NCBI GenBank assembly: GCA_024696945.1
Contig: JAILGF010000071.1
Location: 186,001-250,000, forward strand
From: Lachnospiraceae bacterium
GTDB lineage: Bacteria; Bacillota; Clostridia; Lachnospirales; Lachnospiraceae
DNA length: 64,000 nt
Direction of reading: 5' to 3'
Below are positions 53,145 through 63,120 of the stretch, one piece after another; position 1 is the first letter of the stretch, and the number at the start of each line of letters is the position of its first letter. A program made the translations under genes and the position numbers. The notes below the pieces were generated by a model. That model did no database searches, was not told the origin of the DNA, and was given only the letters and a program-made list of their open reading frames with translations.

Positions 53145-54185
53145 ATGAGAGTTAAAATCTTGTCAGGAGTACTGTTGTTGATAACTGCCATATTTTTATC
53201 TGCATGTACATCTGAAAATAACGATAACAAATCTACAGGGACTCCATCTATAACGGATACTCAGACAGTAACCGATACTCCGATACCTACTGCAGAGGTG
53301 ACAGACACTCCGATACCTACAGCTGAGGCAACGGATAATCCCACACCTACTACGGAAGTAACGGATACACCAATACCTACAGTGGAGATAACAGATACAC
53401 CGGTTCCGACAGAAGTCGAGATCGAAGGAGATAAGGATATGCCAACAGGAAAATGGTACGATAAAAACGGAAGCACCATCCTTGAATTCAAGGGCAGCAA
53501 AATGTATGCAACATGGTGGAGCGGAATGGAAGAACCCGAAGAATACGACGTTGCCATAGAAGATGAGGGCTATGCAAAATACATAATCAATACCCGCGAT
53601 GAGTACGGCAAGGGCTTTGGCATTATGTCCAGACTAGAGATAAGGGAAGACGGCACTTTGAGCGCTTATGAAGAAATCCTGGACGGTGAAAGCCATAGCT
53701 ATAAATTCGTTCCCGAAGACAAAATAGAGGAAGAACGTGCGGTAAAGGATTTTTCCATAGAGATGCCAAAGGTTATTGAATCGAGAGAAATTAAAAACTT
53801 TCAGCTTACACTCAGCCATTATTATATAGAAGATTTAGGTGAGGGTACATATTCCTGGGAAATCAAGAAAAATGAGGACGGGAAATACGTTTCGGAGTTT
53901 AGCGGTATGGGTCCTTCATATGTAATAATCCGGGATAGCCAAGAGGTTGATGATTCTTTTATCGAAGGTGTATTAAAGCTTCTTGATGATGAAAAGGTTG
54001 CCGAAAATAACGGTATGTTTTTCTCTCATGACGAAAACGACTCAGAGTATTACCTGTACATTACCTTCGATTCCCGTGAGAAAATATATATTAGAGCAGG
54101 AAGCAAGGCACTTGACAAATGGCCTCTGGACAACAAAAAGTTTATTGATTATGCCATGAGCATTATTTCTTTAGAGGATTTATGA
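53145..54185 (+). CDS. Lipoprotein with TDTPIPTAEV repeats
   Basis: A 346-residue lipoprotein with lipobox LSAC (Cys21). A Thr/Pro/Glu-rich stalk of five roughly ten-residue TDTPIPTAEV-type repeats (encoded at 53271-53417) spans the cell-wall region. The C-terminal 240 residues form a mostly beta domain starting MPTGKWYDKNGSTILEFKG, like DUF-type lipocalin-like domains, but no family is certain. It lies between rimM and trmD and its stop overlaps the trmD start, so it is co-translated with a tRNA methyltransferase; this is unusual. Confidence 0.85.
   Translation: MRVKILSGVLLLITAIFLSACTSENNDNKSTGTPSITDTQTVTDTPIPTAEVTDTPIPTAEATDNPTPTTEVTDTPIPTVEITDTPVPTEVEIEGDKDMPTGKWYDKNGSTILEFKGSKMYATWWSGMEEPEEYDVAIEDEGYAKYIINTRDEYGKGFGIMSRLEIREDGTLSAYEEILDGESHSYKFVPEDKIEEERAVKDFSIEMPKVIESREIKNFQLTLSHYYIEDLGEGTYSWEIKKNEDGKYVSEFSGMGPSYVIIRDSQEVDDSFIEGVLKLLDDEKVAENNGMFFSHDENDSEYYLYITFDSREKIYIRAGSKALDKWPLDNKKFIDYAMSIISLEDL
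53271..53417 (+). repeat. 30-bp tandem repeats coding a Thr-Pro stalk
   Basis: Five imperfect 30-bp units in the lipoprotein gene. Confidence 0.85.
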
Positions 54186-54946
54186 AATATATAGTTCTTA
54201 CTTTATTTAAGGAAATGGTCGAATCCGCCATGAACACCAGCATCATGGGACGCGCCATAGAAAAAGGACTTATTAAGCTGGACGTAATAGATATAAGGGA
54301 TTACGCATGCAATAAGCACAACCGTGTAGATGACTACCCCTATGGTGGGGGAGCGGGCATGGTTATGCAGGCTGAACCCGTGTATAAGGCATGTGAGGCA
54401 GCAAGGGCATTGGCTGGATCAGATGAAAATGCCGGTAATGATTGCGAACTGGGCCACGGACGTACAAAACTCATATATCTTTCGCCTATAGGACGTACCT
54501 TTACTCAGGAGGTTGCTAAGGAACTGGCTCAGGAAGAGAATCTTATCTTCCTTTGCGGGCATTATGAAGGTATTGATGAGAGAGTGTTGGAGATGGAAGT
54601 GGATGATTACATCTCGCTCGGTGATTTTGTGCTTACCGGCGGAGAACTTCCTGCCATCTGTATAATGGATGCTGTTGCACGTTTGGTTCCGGGAGTGCTG
54701 AATAACGATGACTCTGCTTCCGATGAGAGCTTTGAGGGGAACACACTGGAGTATCCGCAGTACACGAGGCCTGAAGAGTTTATGGGAAAGAGGGTTCCCG
54801 ATGTACTTCTTTCAGGACACCATGCGAATATCAAGCAGTGGAGAAGGGAGCAGTCCCTACTTCGTACAAAGGAAAGAAGACCGGATCTGATGGATAAGGT
54901 CGAGCTTGACAAAAAGGATATAAAATTTTTAAAAAGTCTTGAGTGA
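54182..54946 (+). CDS. trmD: tRNA (guanine37-N1)-methyltransferase
   Basis: Methylates G37 of tRNAs using SAM through a trefoil-knot fold. The 254-residue protein has the knot motifs FLCGHYEGIDERV and ISLGDFVLTGGELPA and the tRNA-binding RPEEFMGKRVPDVLLSGHH. It overlaps the lipoprotein stop by 4 bp and the next gene begins directly after. The usual downstream rplS is absent. Confidence 0.97.
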   Translation: MKYIVLTLFKEMVESAMNTSIMGRAIEKGLIKLDVIDIRDYACNKHNRVDDYPYGGGAGMVMQAEPVYKACEAARALAGSDENAGNDCELGHGRTKLIYLSPIGRTFTQEVAKELAQEENLIFLCGHYEGIDERVLEMEVDDYISLGDFVLTGGELPAICIMDAVARLVPGVLNNDDSASDESFEGNTLEYPQYTRPEEFMGKRVPDVLLSGHHANIKQWRREQSLLRTKERRPDLMDKVELDKKDIKFLKSLE

Positions 54947-54975
54947 TCGATACGATCAAGGTTTTGGAGGAAGAC

Positions 54976-56028
54976 TTGAAAAAAGAGCTTAAGCATCTGA
55001 ATATGATAACGATATGGGGAATAACCGGCATACTTGCAGTATTGACCGGTCTTCTTATCGTGCTTTTTTTATCATTTAATAAGACGCTTGGCAGAAAAGC
55101 ATCGGATAAAACCTATGATAAGTATTATGTTATGATCACCGACGATCCTTCTTCATCCTTCTGGCAGTCGGTATATACCTCTGCGCTAGCTGAGGCAAAG
55201 AAACAGAATGCTTATATAGAAATGATAGCAGACAATCTCTCCAGGGATTATTCACAGACAGAGCTTATGGAGATAGCTATTTCTTCCGGTGCTGACGGAA
55301 TAGTTGTTACCGCGGGCGAGATGGAGGGAATGAAGGAGCTTATTGACAGGGCACATGCTGCAGGAATTCCTGTGATTACGCTCTTAAACGATAATGCACA
55401 GTCGGAGAGATTAAGCTTTGTCGGTATCGCCAATTATAATCTGGGCAGGGAATACGGAAAGCTTCTTATTGAAATGGTAGACAGCAAGACATTCCCCGGA
55501 GATACCGTTAATGTAACCGTTTTATTGGATGCGGGTATTGAGGATTCGGGGCAGAGCGTATTGGCGTTTGCTATACAGGATGCAGTAAAAATGGACCAGG
55601 CAGAGCATATTAGGCGTAAGCCTATAGAAATAGAGCTGGCAGCAGTAGATGCATCAAATACCTTTTCGGTGGAGGAATCCGTCAGAAATCTTTTCTTAGG
55701 AGGTAAGGAGAATATTCCGGACATTGTTATCTGTCTGAATGAAAACGATACTAACAGTGTTTATCAGATGGTTGTTGATTATAATGAGGTAGGTCAGGTA
55801 AATATTTTGGGGTATTATGACTCCGATACCATATTGAAGGGAATAGAAAGAGATGTTATCTATGCAACGCTTTCGGTTGATACCGACCAGATGGGAAAAT
55901 ACTGTATAGATGCACTTACCGAATATTATGAGATGGGAAATACCAGCCAGTATTTCACCGCGGACAGTTATGTTATTAAGAAGTCCAACGTCGGTGAATA
56001 CAGGAAGGAGGAGCTGAATGATCAATAA
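54976..56028 (+). CDS. Membrane-anchored sugar-binding sensor protein
   Basis: A 350-residue periplasmic-binding-protein fold of the ribose/xylose type (Peripla_BP_4) with an uncleaved N-terminal membrane segment (ITGILAVLTGLLIVLFL) and no lipobox. The binding domain starts at KYYVMITDDPSSSFWQS and includes SSGADGIVVT and GIPVITL. The TTG at 54976 is chosen since GGAGG lies five bases upstream. It overlaps the histidine kinase start, so it is likely the ligand-sensing partner of that kinase, as in the XylFII-LytS pair of Clostridium beijerinckii. Confidence 0.85.
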   Translation: MKKELKHLNMITIWGITGILAVLTGLLIVLFLSFNKTLGRKASDKTYDKYYVMITDDPSSSFWQSVYTSALAEAKKQNAYIEMIADNLSRDYSQTELMEIAISSGADGIVVTAGEMEGMKELIDRAHAAGIPVITLLNDNAQSERLSFVGIANYNLGREYGKLLIEMVDSKTFPGDTVNVTVLLDAGIEDSGQSVLAFAIQDAVKMDQAEHIRRKPIEIELAAVDASNTFSVEESVRNLFLGGKENIPDIVICLNENDTNSVYQMVVDYNEVGQVNILGYYDSDTILKGIERDVIYATLSVDTDQMGKYCIDALTEYYEMGNTSQYFTADSYVIKKSNVGEYRKEELNDQ

Positions 56029-57499
56029 GTTCCGAAACCTTCCTTTAAGGATTAAAATGGCAAGCATTTCTTTATTTGTAAATATGCTTGTTTTCCTGAT
56101 AAACATCGTCCTTTTGCTGGCCATGAACAATATGTCGGACAAGATAGATACGGTTTACCAGGCTAACCTTCAGTTAAACGAGATCTCGTCGGCTATAAAT
56201 GACGTTCAGGACAGCATGACCGAATACCTTGATACCAAAACCAGTGATTCCCTTGAAAAATATTATATAAGCTCCCAGGCTTTTACCGAACTGATCGAGA
56301 CTTTGGGCAGCAGCATTACCGAAAGCAGACAGGGAAGAATGGAACGATCCATAAAGAGTATGGCCGATACTTACCTTGATGAGGTAAGCCAGACCATTGA
56401 TGCAAAGCGTGGCAGGAACATAGAGAAATACAGAACGAGATATGAGGAAGCGACAAGGCTTTACGGATATATCAATACCTATATATACAGCTTAAACAAT
56501 GAGCAGTTTAAGGAAAACTCCGAAAACTATCGTGAAATGCTTACTGCATTCGGGCGTTTCGAGGTAATGGGCAACGTGATAATGGTTGTGGTCATTATTG
56601 CAACGACACTTCTGATCTTAAGGCTTACCACAAGCCTTATCAGGCCTTTAAGGTCGCTTACGACAATGGCGAACCGTGTTGCCAAAGGAGATTTTGAGGT
56701 TTCCACTGTTCCTGTTAATTCCACTGATGAAATAGGTATTGTTACTAAGGCTTTTAATAAGATGGTTGTCAGCATTCAGGACTATATAGAGAAAATGAAG
56801 CAGAGTGCCGAAACCGAAAGAATGCTGAAGGAAAAAGAGCTTATGATGGAAACTCACCTGAAGGATGCCCAGCTTAAATATCTTCAGGCACAGATAAACC
56901 CTCACTTCCTTTTTAATACACTTAATGCGGGTGCACAGCTGGCAATGATGGAGGGAGCTGACAAAACTTATGAATACGTTCAGGTCATGGCAGAGTTTTT
57001 CAGGTATAATGTTAAAAAAGGCTCAAGAAACGTTACCATAGGTGAAGAGCTTGAGCTGGTTGACAATTATATCTATATTCTCAACGTTCGTTTTTCAGGT
57101 GAGATACATTATGAAAAGGAAGTTGACCAAAACCTGTTGAATGTCGAAATGCCAAGCATGATACTTCAGCCCATAGTTGAGAACTGTGTAAACCACGGTA
57201 TCAGAGAGATGATGGGCGAGGGTAAGATAAAGATGAGCGTATATTCCTTGGACAATACCGCTTGTATAAGGATTGAAGACAACGGTGCCGGTATGGATGA
57301 GAAAACCGTAGAAAACCTTAAAAACGGACGCCCCACTTCAGAAAAAAAGGATTCGAACGGAATAGGAATGGATAATGTATATGCCCGCTTAAAGCTTTTT
57401 ACGGAAACGGACGACTGCTTCTCCATTGAAAGCGACGGACCTGGCAAGGGTTCAAGATTTACAATATATCTTGATATCAAGGACAGGGCAGAAGTGTAA
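56018..57499 (+). CDS. YesM-type sensor histidine kinase
   Basis: A 493-residue membrane kinase. TM1 is about residues 15-36, an extracellular helical region follows, and TM2 (about 188-208) leads to a HAMP domain. The His_kinase motif QAQINPHFLFNTL has phospho-acceptor His296, and the ATPase has VENCVNHGI and GIGMDNVYARL. A GGAGGAG site lies six bases before its ATG at 56018, overlapping the sensor gene end. It should phosphorylate the AraC-type regulator that follows. Confidence 0.93.
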   Translation: MINKFRNLPLRIKMASISLFVNMLVFLINIVLLLAMNNMSDKIDTVYQANLQLNEISSAINDVQDSMTEYLDTKTSDSLEKYYISSQAFTELIETLGSSITESRQGRMERSIKSMADTYLDEVSQTIDAKRGRNIEKYRTRYEEATRLYGYINTYIYSLNNEQFKENSENYREMLTAFGRFEVMGNVIMVVVIIATTLLILRLTTSLIRPLRSLTTMANRVAKGDFEVSTVPVNSTDEIGIVTKAFNKMVVSIQDYIEKMKQSAETERMLKEKELMMETHLKDAQLKYLQAQINPHFLFNTLNAGAQLAMMEGADKTYEYVQVMAEFFRYNVKKGSRNVTIGEELELVDNYIYILNVRFSGEIHYEKEVDQNLLNVEMPSMILQPIVENCVNHGIREMMGEGKIKMSVYSLDNTACIRIEDNGAGMDEKTVENLKNGRPTSEKKDSNGIGMDNVYARLKLFTETDDCFSIESDGPGKGSRFTIYLDIKDRAEV

Positions 57500-57536
57500 C
57501 GAGAAAACGCTGAAGGAATTTCCTGGGAGACATTGA
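57498..57536 (+). repeat. Truncated two-hairpin element, copy 4
   Basis: Only the hairpin-2 half is present: AACGAGAAAACGCTGAAGG aligns with the 52513 copy and GAGACATTGA with its end. The right arm is eroded, so pairing is weak. It overlaps the kinase stop codon and is 23 nt before the next start. Confidence 0.7.
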
Positions 57537-57559
57537 TATAATAGTTTGGGAGAGATCGG

Positions 57560-59140
57560 ATGTATAAGATAATGCTTGCGGATGACGAGGGTATAGTAAT
57601 AGACTCTCTGAAATTCATAATACAAAAAGAATTTGGTGATGAATGTACGGTCGAATTTGCAAAGACCGGACGTAACGTTATCGAACTTGCGGAATCATTC
57701 AGGCCCGATATTGCCATAATGGACATTCAGATGCCGGGTATAAACGGTATAGATGCCATGCGTGAGATCCGCAAAAACAATGAAAAGGTGATCTTCATTG
57801 TTATGTCCGCATATGATAAGTTTGATTACGCAAAGGAAGCCATGAAGCTTGGTTCCATAGAATATATCACCAAACCCATGGAGCGTACCAGGATAGTCTC
57901 TGCTTTAAAGAAGGCTATGAACATGGTTCAGGAGGATAAGAACCGCCGTTCCAATGACCTTATGATCAAGGAAAAGCTTGAGACGGTCGTACCTATTCTG
58001 GAAAACGGTCTTATCTACAATATTCTTTTCCATGAGTATTTTGACGAGGATATTGAAAACTATAAAACCATGCTGGGGATAAGCTCGGAAAACGCATATA
58101 TGATGATACTCGTTTCGGGAGACGCAAAAGAAGGAAACCATATGACAAATGCACTGGGCTCAAGTGTTAAGCTGCAGCAGAACTATAAGGTGATACGGGA
58201 ATATATCAAGCTTTATTTTAATGGCATAGTTGGCTCTGTAATGAGCAATAAGATCGCAGTCATGATCCCGTGCGATTATGAAGAAATGGATTATACGGGG
58301 CGAGTAAGCGTTATCACCAATGCCCGTGAGATGATAAGAAAGCTCAGCCAGATAACGGACATTGCATTCCGTGTAGGCATCGGTAAGGTAAAGCCCCTTT
58401 CAAGAATGGATAATTCATACAGAGAGGCGGTAAATGCACTTCTTATAACCACAAATACCGTGGCACATGCCGATGATCTTCCCATAGGATGTGATTTTAA
58501 GGGCGAATATCCTATAGATCTGGAGATAAAGCTTTTTGAGGAGATTGCAAAGGGCAGGACAGATACCGCTCTCTCCGTAGCAAGGGATTTCTTTGAATGG
58601 GTAAAGACAAAGGATATTATGGATGCAAGGCTTAAGATACTTGAATTTGTTATGAGGGCCGAGACCATTGCCTATGAAAACGGACTTACCTATAAGATAG
58701 AGGACCGGCGCGATTATCTTCCCAAGGTCATGCAGGCTCCGGATATTGAAAGCCTTTGGGAGTGGTTCAGGGAAAGGATAATATTTTCAAGTACCAGCGT
58801 TGCCGAGAAGAAAACGGAAAGTGCATTTGACGTTGTAGAGGCCTCAAAAAAATATATCGAGGCAAATTATACTAAGAATATCACCTTGGATGATCTTTCT
58901 ATGGCAGTTAATATCAGCTCATATTATCTAAGCCGTATATTTAAGGAGAATACCGGGGAAAATTTCATAGATTATCTTACAAGGCTCAGGATAGAACGGG
59001 CAAAGGAGCTGCTCAGCACCACCCAATATTCCATGAAGGAAATAGGTGTAATGTCAGGATATCCCGATCCAAATTATTTCAGCAAAACGTTTAAGAAAAA
59101 TGTAGGTGTTACTCCTACAGAATATAGAGAGGGCACGTAA
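57560..59140 (+). CDS. AraC-type response regulator (YesN type)
   Basis: A 526-residue regulator. The receiver (1-120) has Asp55 in IMDIQMPG and KPMERTR near the end. A middle region of about 280 residues has no clear family. Two AraC helix-turn-helix motifs form the C-terminus (about 425-526), ending SGYPDPNYFSKTFKKNVGVTPTEYR (split). GGGAGAG precedes the ATG. It is the likely transcription activator of the sugar transport genes that follow. Confidence 0.93.
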   Translation: MYKIMLADDEGIVIDSLKFIIQKEFGDECTVEFAKTGRNVIELAESFRPDIAIMDIQMPGINGIDAMREIRKNNEKVIFIVMSAYDKFDYAKEAMKLGSIEYITKPMERTRIVSALKKAMNMVQEDKNRRSNDLMIKEKLETVVPILENGLIYNILFHEYFDEDIENYKTMLGISSENAYMMILVSGDAKEGNHMTNALGSSVKLQQNYKVIREYIKLYFNGIVGSVMSNKIAVMIPCDYEEMDYTGRVSVITNAREMIRKLSQITDIAFRVGIGKVKPLSRMDNSYREAVNALLITTNTVAHADDLPIGCDFKGEYPIDLEIKLFEEIAKGRTDTALSVARDFFEWVKTKDIMDARLKILEFVMRAETIAYENGLTYKIEDRRDYLPKVMQAPDIESLWEWFRERIIFSSTSVAEKKTESAFDVVEASKKYIEANYTKNITLDDLSMAVNISSYYLSRIFKENTGENFIDYLTRLRIERAKELLSTTQYSMKEIGVMSGYPDPNYFSKTFKKNVGVTPTEYREGT

Positions 59141-60184
59141 GTGAAAAGATTTTTGGCCTATGCCTTGATAATGGCAATGCTCGTTATGCTTTGCGGATGT
59201 TCTTCGAAGGAAAACCCCGAAGACCAGAATACAGGTAAAGAGGATGACAAAATACAGATAGCCATGAGCTTTGATTCATTTGTCATCGAACGCTGGCAGC
59301 GTGACAGGGATATTTTTGTATCTACCGCAAAGGAACTCGGGGCTACCGTAAATGTTCAGAATGCGAACGGAGACGTTGAAAAGCAGAAGGAGCAGATTGA
59401 ATACTTTATCAAAAAGGGTGTGGATGTAATAGTAATAGTCTGTATCGATTCCGATTCCCTAAAATCTACGGTCCAGAAGGCAAAGGAAGAGGGAATTAAG
59501 ATAATAGCATATGACAGATTGGTTGCCAATTCGGATATAGATCTTTATATCACCTTTGACAACGAGATGGTAGGAACCATGATGGCAGAAGCATTATCCA
59601 AAAACGGAGCGTCCGGCGGACAGGTTATAATGCTTGAAGGCTCGCCTTTGGACAATAATGTAAATGCTGTTGAAAAGGGCTTCCTTAGGGTGTGCGAGAG
59701 GGAAGGCATTACGGTTCTGGACAGTATTTTCTGTGACGGGTGGCGTGCCGAGATAGCAGCGGATTATATCTATGATCACGAGGATAATATAGCAAAGGCA
59801 AACGGAATAATGTGCGGAAACGACAACCTGGCAGGCCAGGTAATAAGAGCACTTTCTGAAAAGAGACTTGCCGGAAATCTGCCCGTCGTAGGTCAGGATG
59901 CCGACCTCGAGGCATGTCAGAGGATCGTTGAGGGAACTCAGACCATGACGGTGTATAAGCCTGTTGACATGCTGGCAAAACGTGCGGCGGAGTGTGCGAT
60001 AGATCTTGCCAATGGCAGGAAGGTTTCTGGAGTGGATGTTACGACCATAAATGACGGTACCTATAACATTCCCTACATAGGCTTAAGCCCGATAGCCGTT
60101 ACAAAGGAAAATATTGACGAGGTTATAATAGGAAGCGGCTTCCACTTAAAAGAGGATGTATATCTCAATATGCCGGCTAAATAA
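59141..60184 (+). CDS. Sugar-binding lipoprotein, XylF type
   Basis: A 347-residue lipoprotein with lipobox LCGC (Cys20). The domain has the ribose/xylose-type binder sequence (FDSFVIERWQRDRD, KGVDVIVIVCIDSD, and NDNLAGQVIRAL). It starts with a GTG that directly follows the regulator stop; GAGAGGG lies upstream. It is the second of three binding proteins in this locus and closes the sensor operon before a terminator, so it may deliver sugar to the sensor rather than to the transporter. Confidence 0.9.
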   Translation: MKRFLAYALIMAMLVMLCGCSSKENPEDQNTGKEDDKIQIAMSFDSFVIERWQRDRDIFVSTAKELGATVNVQNANGDVEKQKEQIEYFIKKGVDVIVIVCIDSDSLKSTVQKAKEEGIKIIAYDRLVANSDIDLYITFDNEMVGTMMAEALSKNGASGGQVIMLEGSPLDNNVNAVEKGFLRVCEREGITVLDSIFCDGWRAEIAADYIYDHEDNIAKANGIMCGNDNLAGQVIRALSEKRLAGNLPVVGQDADLEACQRIVEGTQTMTVYKPVDMLAKRAAECAIDLANGRKVSGVDVTTINDGTYNIPYIGLSPIAVTKENIDEVIIGSGFHLKEDVYLNMPAK

Positions 60185-60221
60185 AACCGATTTTTGTGTA
60201 TAGTAAATTCTTGCTGACAAG

Positions 60222-60260
60222 AGCAGTGCATGACAAAAAAGTGCACTGCTTTATTTTTTA
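60222..60260 (+). terminator. Rho-independent terminator of the sensor operon
   Basis: A 9-bp perfect stem (AGCAGTGCA with TGCACTGCT) and an 11-nt loop followed by TTTATTTTTTA. Confidence 0.9.
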
Positions 60261-60318
60261 TTACAATATAATTTCATAAAAATATCAAGATGTGTAATAA
60301 TTATTTCCCTGCGAGATG

Positions 60319-60327
60319 TGATATGAT
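60319..60327 (+). promoter_or_regulatory. Extended -10 promoter of the sugar transporter genes
   Basis: TGATATGAT gives an extended -10 (TG-N-TATGAT) about 45 nt upstream of the binding-protein start. No clear -35 box, which fits activator-dependent control by the YesN-type regulator. Confidence 0.5.
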
Positions 60328-60372
60328 ATTAACTGTAAGCAATAAAAATTCATTTTTTATAGGAGGTATAAA

Positions 60373-61497
60373 ATGAAAAAAAGAATTTTAGGCGTATTAC
60401 TTGTTTGCGTAATGGTTTTTTCACTTCTGACCGCATGCGACGACAAAACACCGAGCAGCGATAGCGGATCAAATGCATCAAGTAGCACAACATCAGTCAA
60501 TGATGTTAAGGGAACCAAGGTCGGCGTAGCAATGCCTACAAAGGATCTTCAGAGATGGAACCAGGATGGTGACAACATGAAGAAGCAGCTTGAAGCAGCA
60601 GGTTATACTGTAGATCTTCAGTATGCATCAAATGATGTTGCTACTCAGGTATCACAGATCGAGAACATGATCAGCTCAGGCTGCAAGGTTCTGGTTATCG
60701 CTTCTATCGAAGGTGATTCACTCGGAACAGTTCTTGAGCAGGCTAAGGAAAAGAACGTTAAGGTTATCGCATACGATCGTCTTATCATGAACTCAGACGC
60801 AGTTACCTACTATGCAACATTTGATAACTACATGGTTGGTACAAAGCAGGGCGAGTACATTGAGAGCCAGTTAGGCCTTAAGGACGGCAAGGGACCTTTC
60901 AACATCGAGCTCATTACTGGTGATCCCGGTGACAACAACGCAAGATTCTTCTTCGGCGGCGCTATGGATGTTCTTCAGAAGTACATCGACAATGGTCAGC
61001 TCGTAGTTAAGTCAGGTCAGGTTGATTTCGCTACATGTGCAACTCAGAGCTGGTCAACAGAGAACGCTCAGAACAGATTTGATGCCATCATTTCTGCAAA
61101 CTATTCAGACGGAACACAGCTTGACGCAGTTCTTGCTTCTAACGACTCAACAGCTATGGGTGTTACAAACTCACTCGAAGCTAACTATGAAGGCAATCAT
61201 AGCAATTGGCCCATCATTACCGGACAGGATTGTGATAAGCCCAATGTTAAGAACATGATCGCAGGAAAGCAGGCAATGTCAATCTTCAAGGATACACGTA
61301 CTCTTGCAGAAAAGACAGTAGAAATGGTTGACGCTATCATCAAGGGTAAGGAAGCTCCCGTTAACGATACAAAGACTTATAATAACGGAACCGGTATTAT
61401 TCCTTCATACCTTTGCGAGCCGGTATTTGCTGATGCAACCAACTACAAGAAGATTCTTATCGAATCAGGCTACTATACAGAGGATGATCTTAAGTAA
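60373..61497 (+). CDS. Sugar ABC transporter binding lipoprotein (ChvE/XylF type)
   Basis: A 374-residue lipoprotein with lipobox LTAC (Cys22) and a Ser-rich linker. The Peripla_BP_4 domain has PTKDLQRWNQDGDN, SGCKVLVIASIEGD, IAYDRLIMNSDAV and a GNHSNWPIITGQDC loop, closest to ChvE-like monosaccharide binders. The strong ribosome binding site AGGAGG is optimal. Codon choice is markedly biased (GAAGCA, AAGG, TCA), as for highly expressed genes. A hairpin separates it from the ATPase gene. Confidence 0.94.
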   Translation: MKKRILGVLLVCVMVFSLLTACDDKTPSSDSGSNASSSTTSVNDVKGTKVGVAMPTKDLQRWNQDGDNMKKQLEAAGYTVDLQYASNDVATQVSQIENMISSGCKVLVIASIEGDSLGTVLEQAKEKNVKVIAYDRLIMNSDAVTYYATFDNYMVGTKQGEYIESQLGLKDGKGPFNIELITGDPGDNNARFFFGGAMDVLQKYIDNGQLVVKSGQVDFATCATQSWSTENAQNRFDAIISANYSDGTQLDAVLASNDSTAMGVTNSLEANYEGNHSNWPIITGQDCDKPNVKNMIAGKQAMSIFKDTRTLAEKTVEMVDAIIKGKEAPVNDTKTYNNGTGIIPSYLCEPVFADATNYKKILIESGYYTEDDLK

Positions 61498-61515
61498 TTT
61501 AAACAAAAATAAGCA

Positions 61516-61545
61516 CAGGCGGGATCCGTCCCGCCTGCTGTTTTG
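61516..61545 (+). terminator. Intercistronic hairpin after the binding protein
   Basis: A 9-bp GC-rich stem (CAGGCGGGA with TCCCGCCTG) and tetraloop followed by CTGTTTT. It probably lets only part of transcription reach the ATPase and permease, giving excess binding protein. Confidence 0.8.
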
Positions 61546-61583
61546 AGAAGAACAAAGTTAAGCATTGAATGGGAGGATTAAAA

Positions 61584-63110
61584 TTGGCTAAAATACTGCT
61601 TGAAATGAAAGATATAACCAAAACCTTCCCCGGTGTTAAAGCACTCAGTAATGTAAATCTTAAGGTGGAAGAAGGCGAGGTACATGCTCTTGTAGGAGAG
61701 AACGGTGCCGGAAAATCCACTCTGATGAATGTTTTAAGCGGAATTTACCCTTATGGTTCATATGAGGGTGACATCGTCTATGACGGTGAGGTTTGTAAGT
61801 TTAATAAGATAAAGGATAGTGAAGCAAAGGGAATAGTAATTATTCACCAGGAGCTGGCACTTGTTCCGTATATGACAATTGCCGAGAACATGTTTCTTGG
61901 TAATGAACGCGGAAAGAAATTCAAGATCAATTGGAATGAAACGAATGATCTTGCGGCAGAATACCTTAAGATGGTCGGTCTGAAGGAACAGCCGCAGGTT
62001 CTGATTAAAGATATAGGCGTGGGCAAACAGCAGCTTGTTGAAATAGCAAAGGCTATGGCTAAAAAAGCAAGACTTTTGATACTGGACGAGCCCACAGCAT
62101 CTCTGAACGAGGAAGATTCGAAAGCACTTTTGGATCTGATCTTAAAGTTTAAAAAAGAAGGTCTTACTTCAATCATTATTTCCCATAAGCTTAATGAGGT
62201 ATCGTATGTTGCGGACAAGATCACGGTTATCCGTGACGGCTGTACCATTGAGACGCTTACCAAGGGAGTTGATGATTTCTCGGAAAGCCGTATCATAAAA
62301 GGCATGGTAGGAAGAGAAATCGAAGACCGTTTTCCTAAACGTGAAAAGCATATCGGAGATATTAAGCTGGAGGTTAAAAACTGGACGGCTTATCATCCCG
62401 TATATTTTGAACGGAAGGTTGTCGATAACGTGAACTTCAACGTTCGCAAGGGGGAGATAGTAGGTATTTCCGGACTGATGGGTGCCGGTCGTACAGAGCT
62501 GGCTATGAGCATCTTCGGAAAATGCTACGGAGACAAAATTTCCGGTCAGACGTTTATTGACGGTAAAGAGGTTCATATGAATTCCGTAAAGGAAGCCATT
62601 GAACACAAGCTTGCATATGTTACCGAAGACAGAAAGGGCAATGGACTTATCCTTTCAAATTCGATAAAGATCAATACCACATTGTCTAATCTGAAAGGTG
62701 TAAGCAAGCATAAAGTCATCAATAAGGATGATGAGTATGCTGCAGCAGCGGATTATAAACAGAAGCTTGCAATAAAGTGTCCTACGGTTGAACAAAACGT
62801 AGGAAATCTTTCCGGCGGTAACATGCAGAAGGTATTGCTTGCAAAATGGATGTTTGCAGATCCTGATATACTGATCCTTGATGAGCCGACAAGAGGTATT
62901 GATGTCGGTGCCAAGTATGAGATCTACTGTATCATGAATCAGCTGGTTGCAGAGGGGAAATCGGTTATCATGATATCTTCCGAAATGCCTGAGATCCTTG
63001 GCATGTGTGACAGGATATATGTAATGAACGAAGGTAAAATAGTTGGGGAACTTGATGCATCCGAAGCTTCACAGGAAGCAATCATGTCTCATATTATTAA
63101 GGCTAGTTAG
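61584..63110 (+). CDS. Sugar ABC transporter ATP-binding protein (XylG/GguA type)
   Basis: A 508-residue double ATPase that drives monosaccharide uptake. The N-terminal domain has GENGAGKST, the [10 protein letters not shown] signature region and [11 protein letters not shown]; the C-terminal domain has [18 protein letters not shown] and [14 protein letters not shown]. The TTG at 61584 is chosen because GGGAGG sits seven bases upstream and the in-frame ATG at 61569 overlaps that site. Confidence 0.94.
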   Translation: MAKILLEMKDITKTFPGVKALSNVNLKVEEGEVHALVGENGAGKSTLMNVLSGIYPYGSYEGDIVYDGEVCKFNKIKDSEAKGIVIIHQELALVPYMTIAENMFLGNERGKKFKINWNETNDLAAEYLKMVGLKEQPQVLIKDIGVGKQQLVEIAKAMAKKARLLILDEPTASLNEEDSKALLDLILKFKKEGLTSIIISHKLNEVSYVADKITVIRDGCTIETLTKGVDDFSESRIIKGMVGREIEDRFPKREKHIGDIKLEVKNWTAYHPVYFERKVVDNVNFNVRKGEIVGISGLMGAGRTELAMSIFGKCYGDKISGQTFIDGKEVHMNSVKEAIEHKLAYVTEDRKGNGLILSNSIKINTTLSNLKGVSKHKVINKDDEYAAAADYKQKLAIKCPTVEQNVGNLSGGNMQKVLLAKWMFADPDILILDEPTRGIDVGAKYEIYCIMNQLVAEGKSVIMISSEMPEILGMCDRIYVMNEGKIVGELDASEASQEAIMSHIIKAS

Positions 63111-63120
63111 GAGAGTCCAA

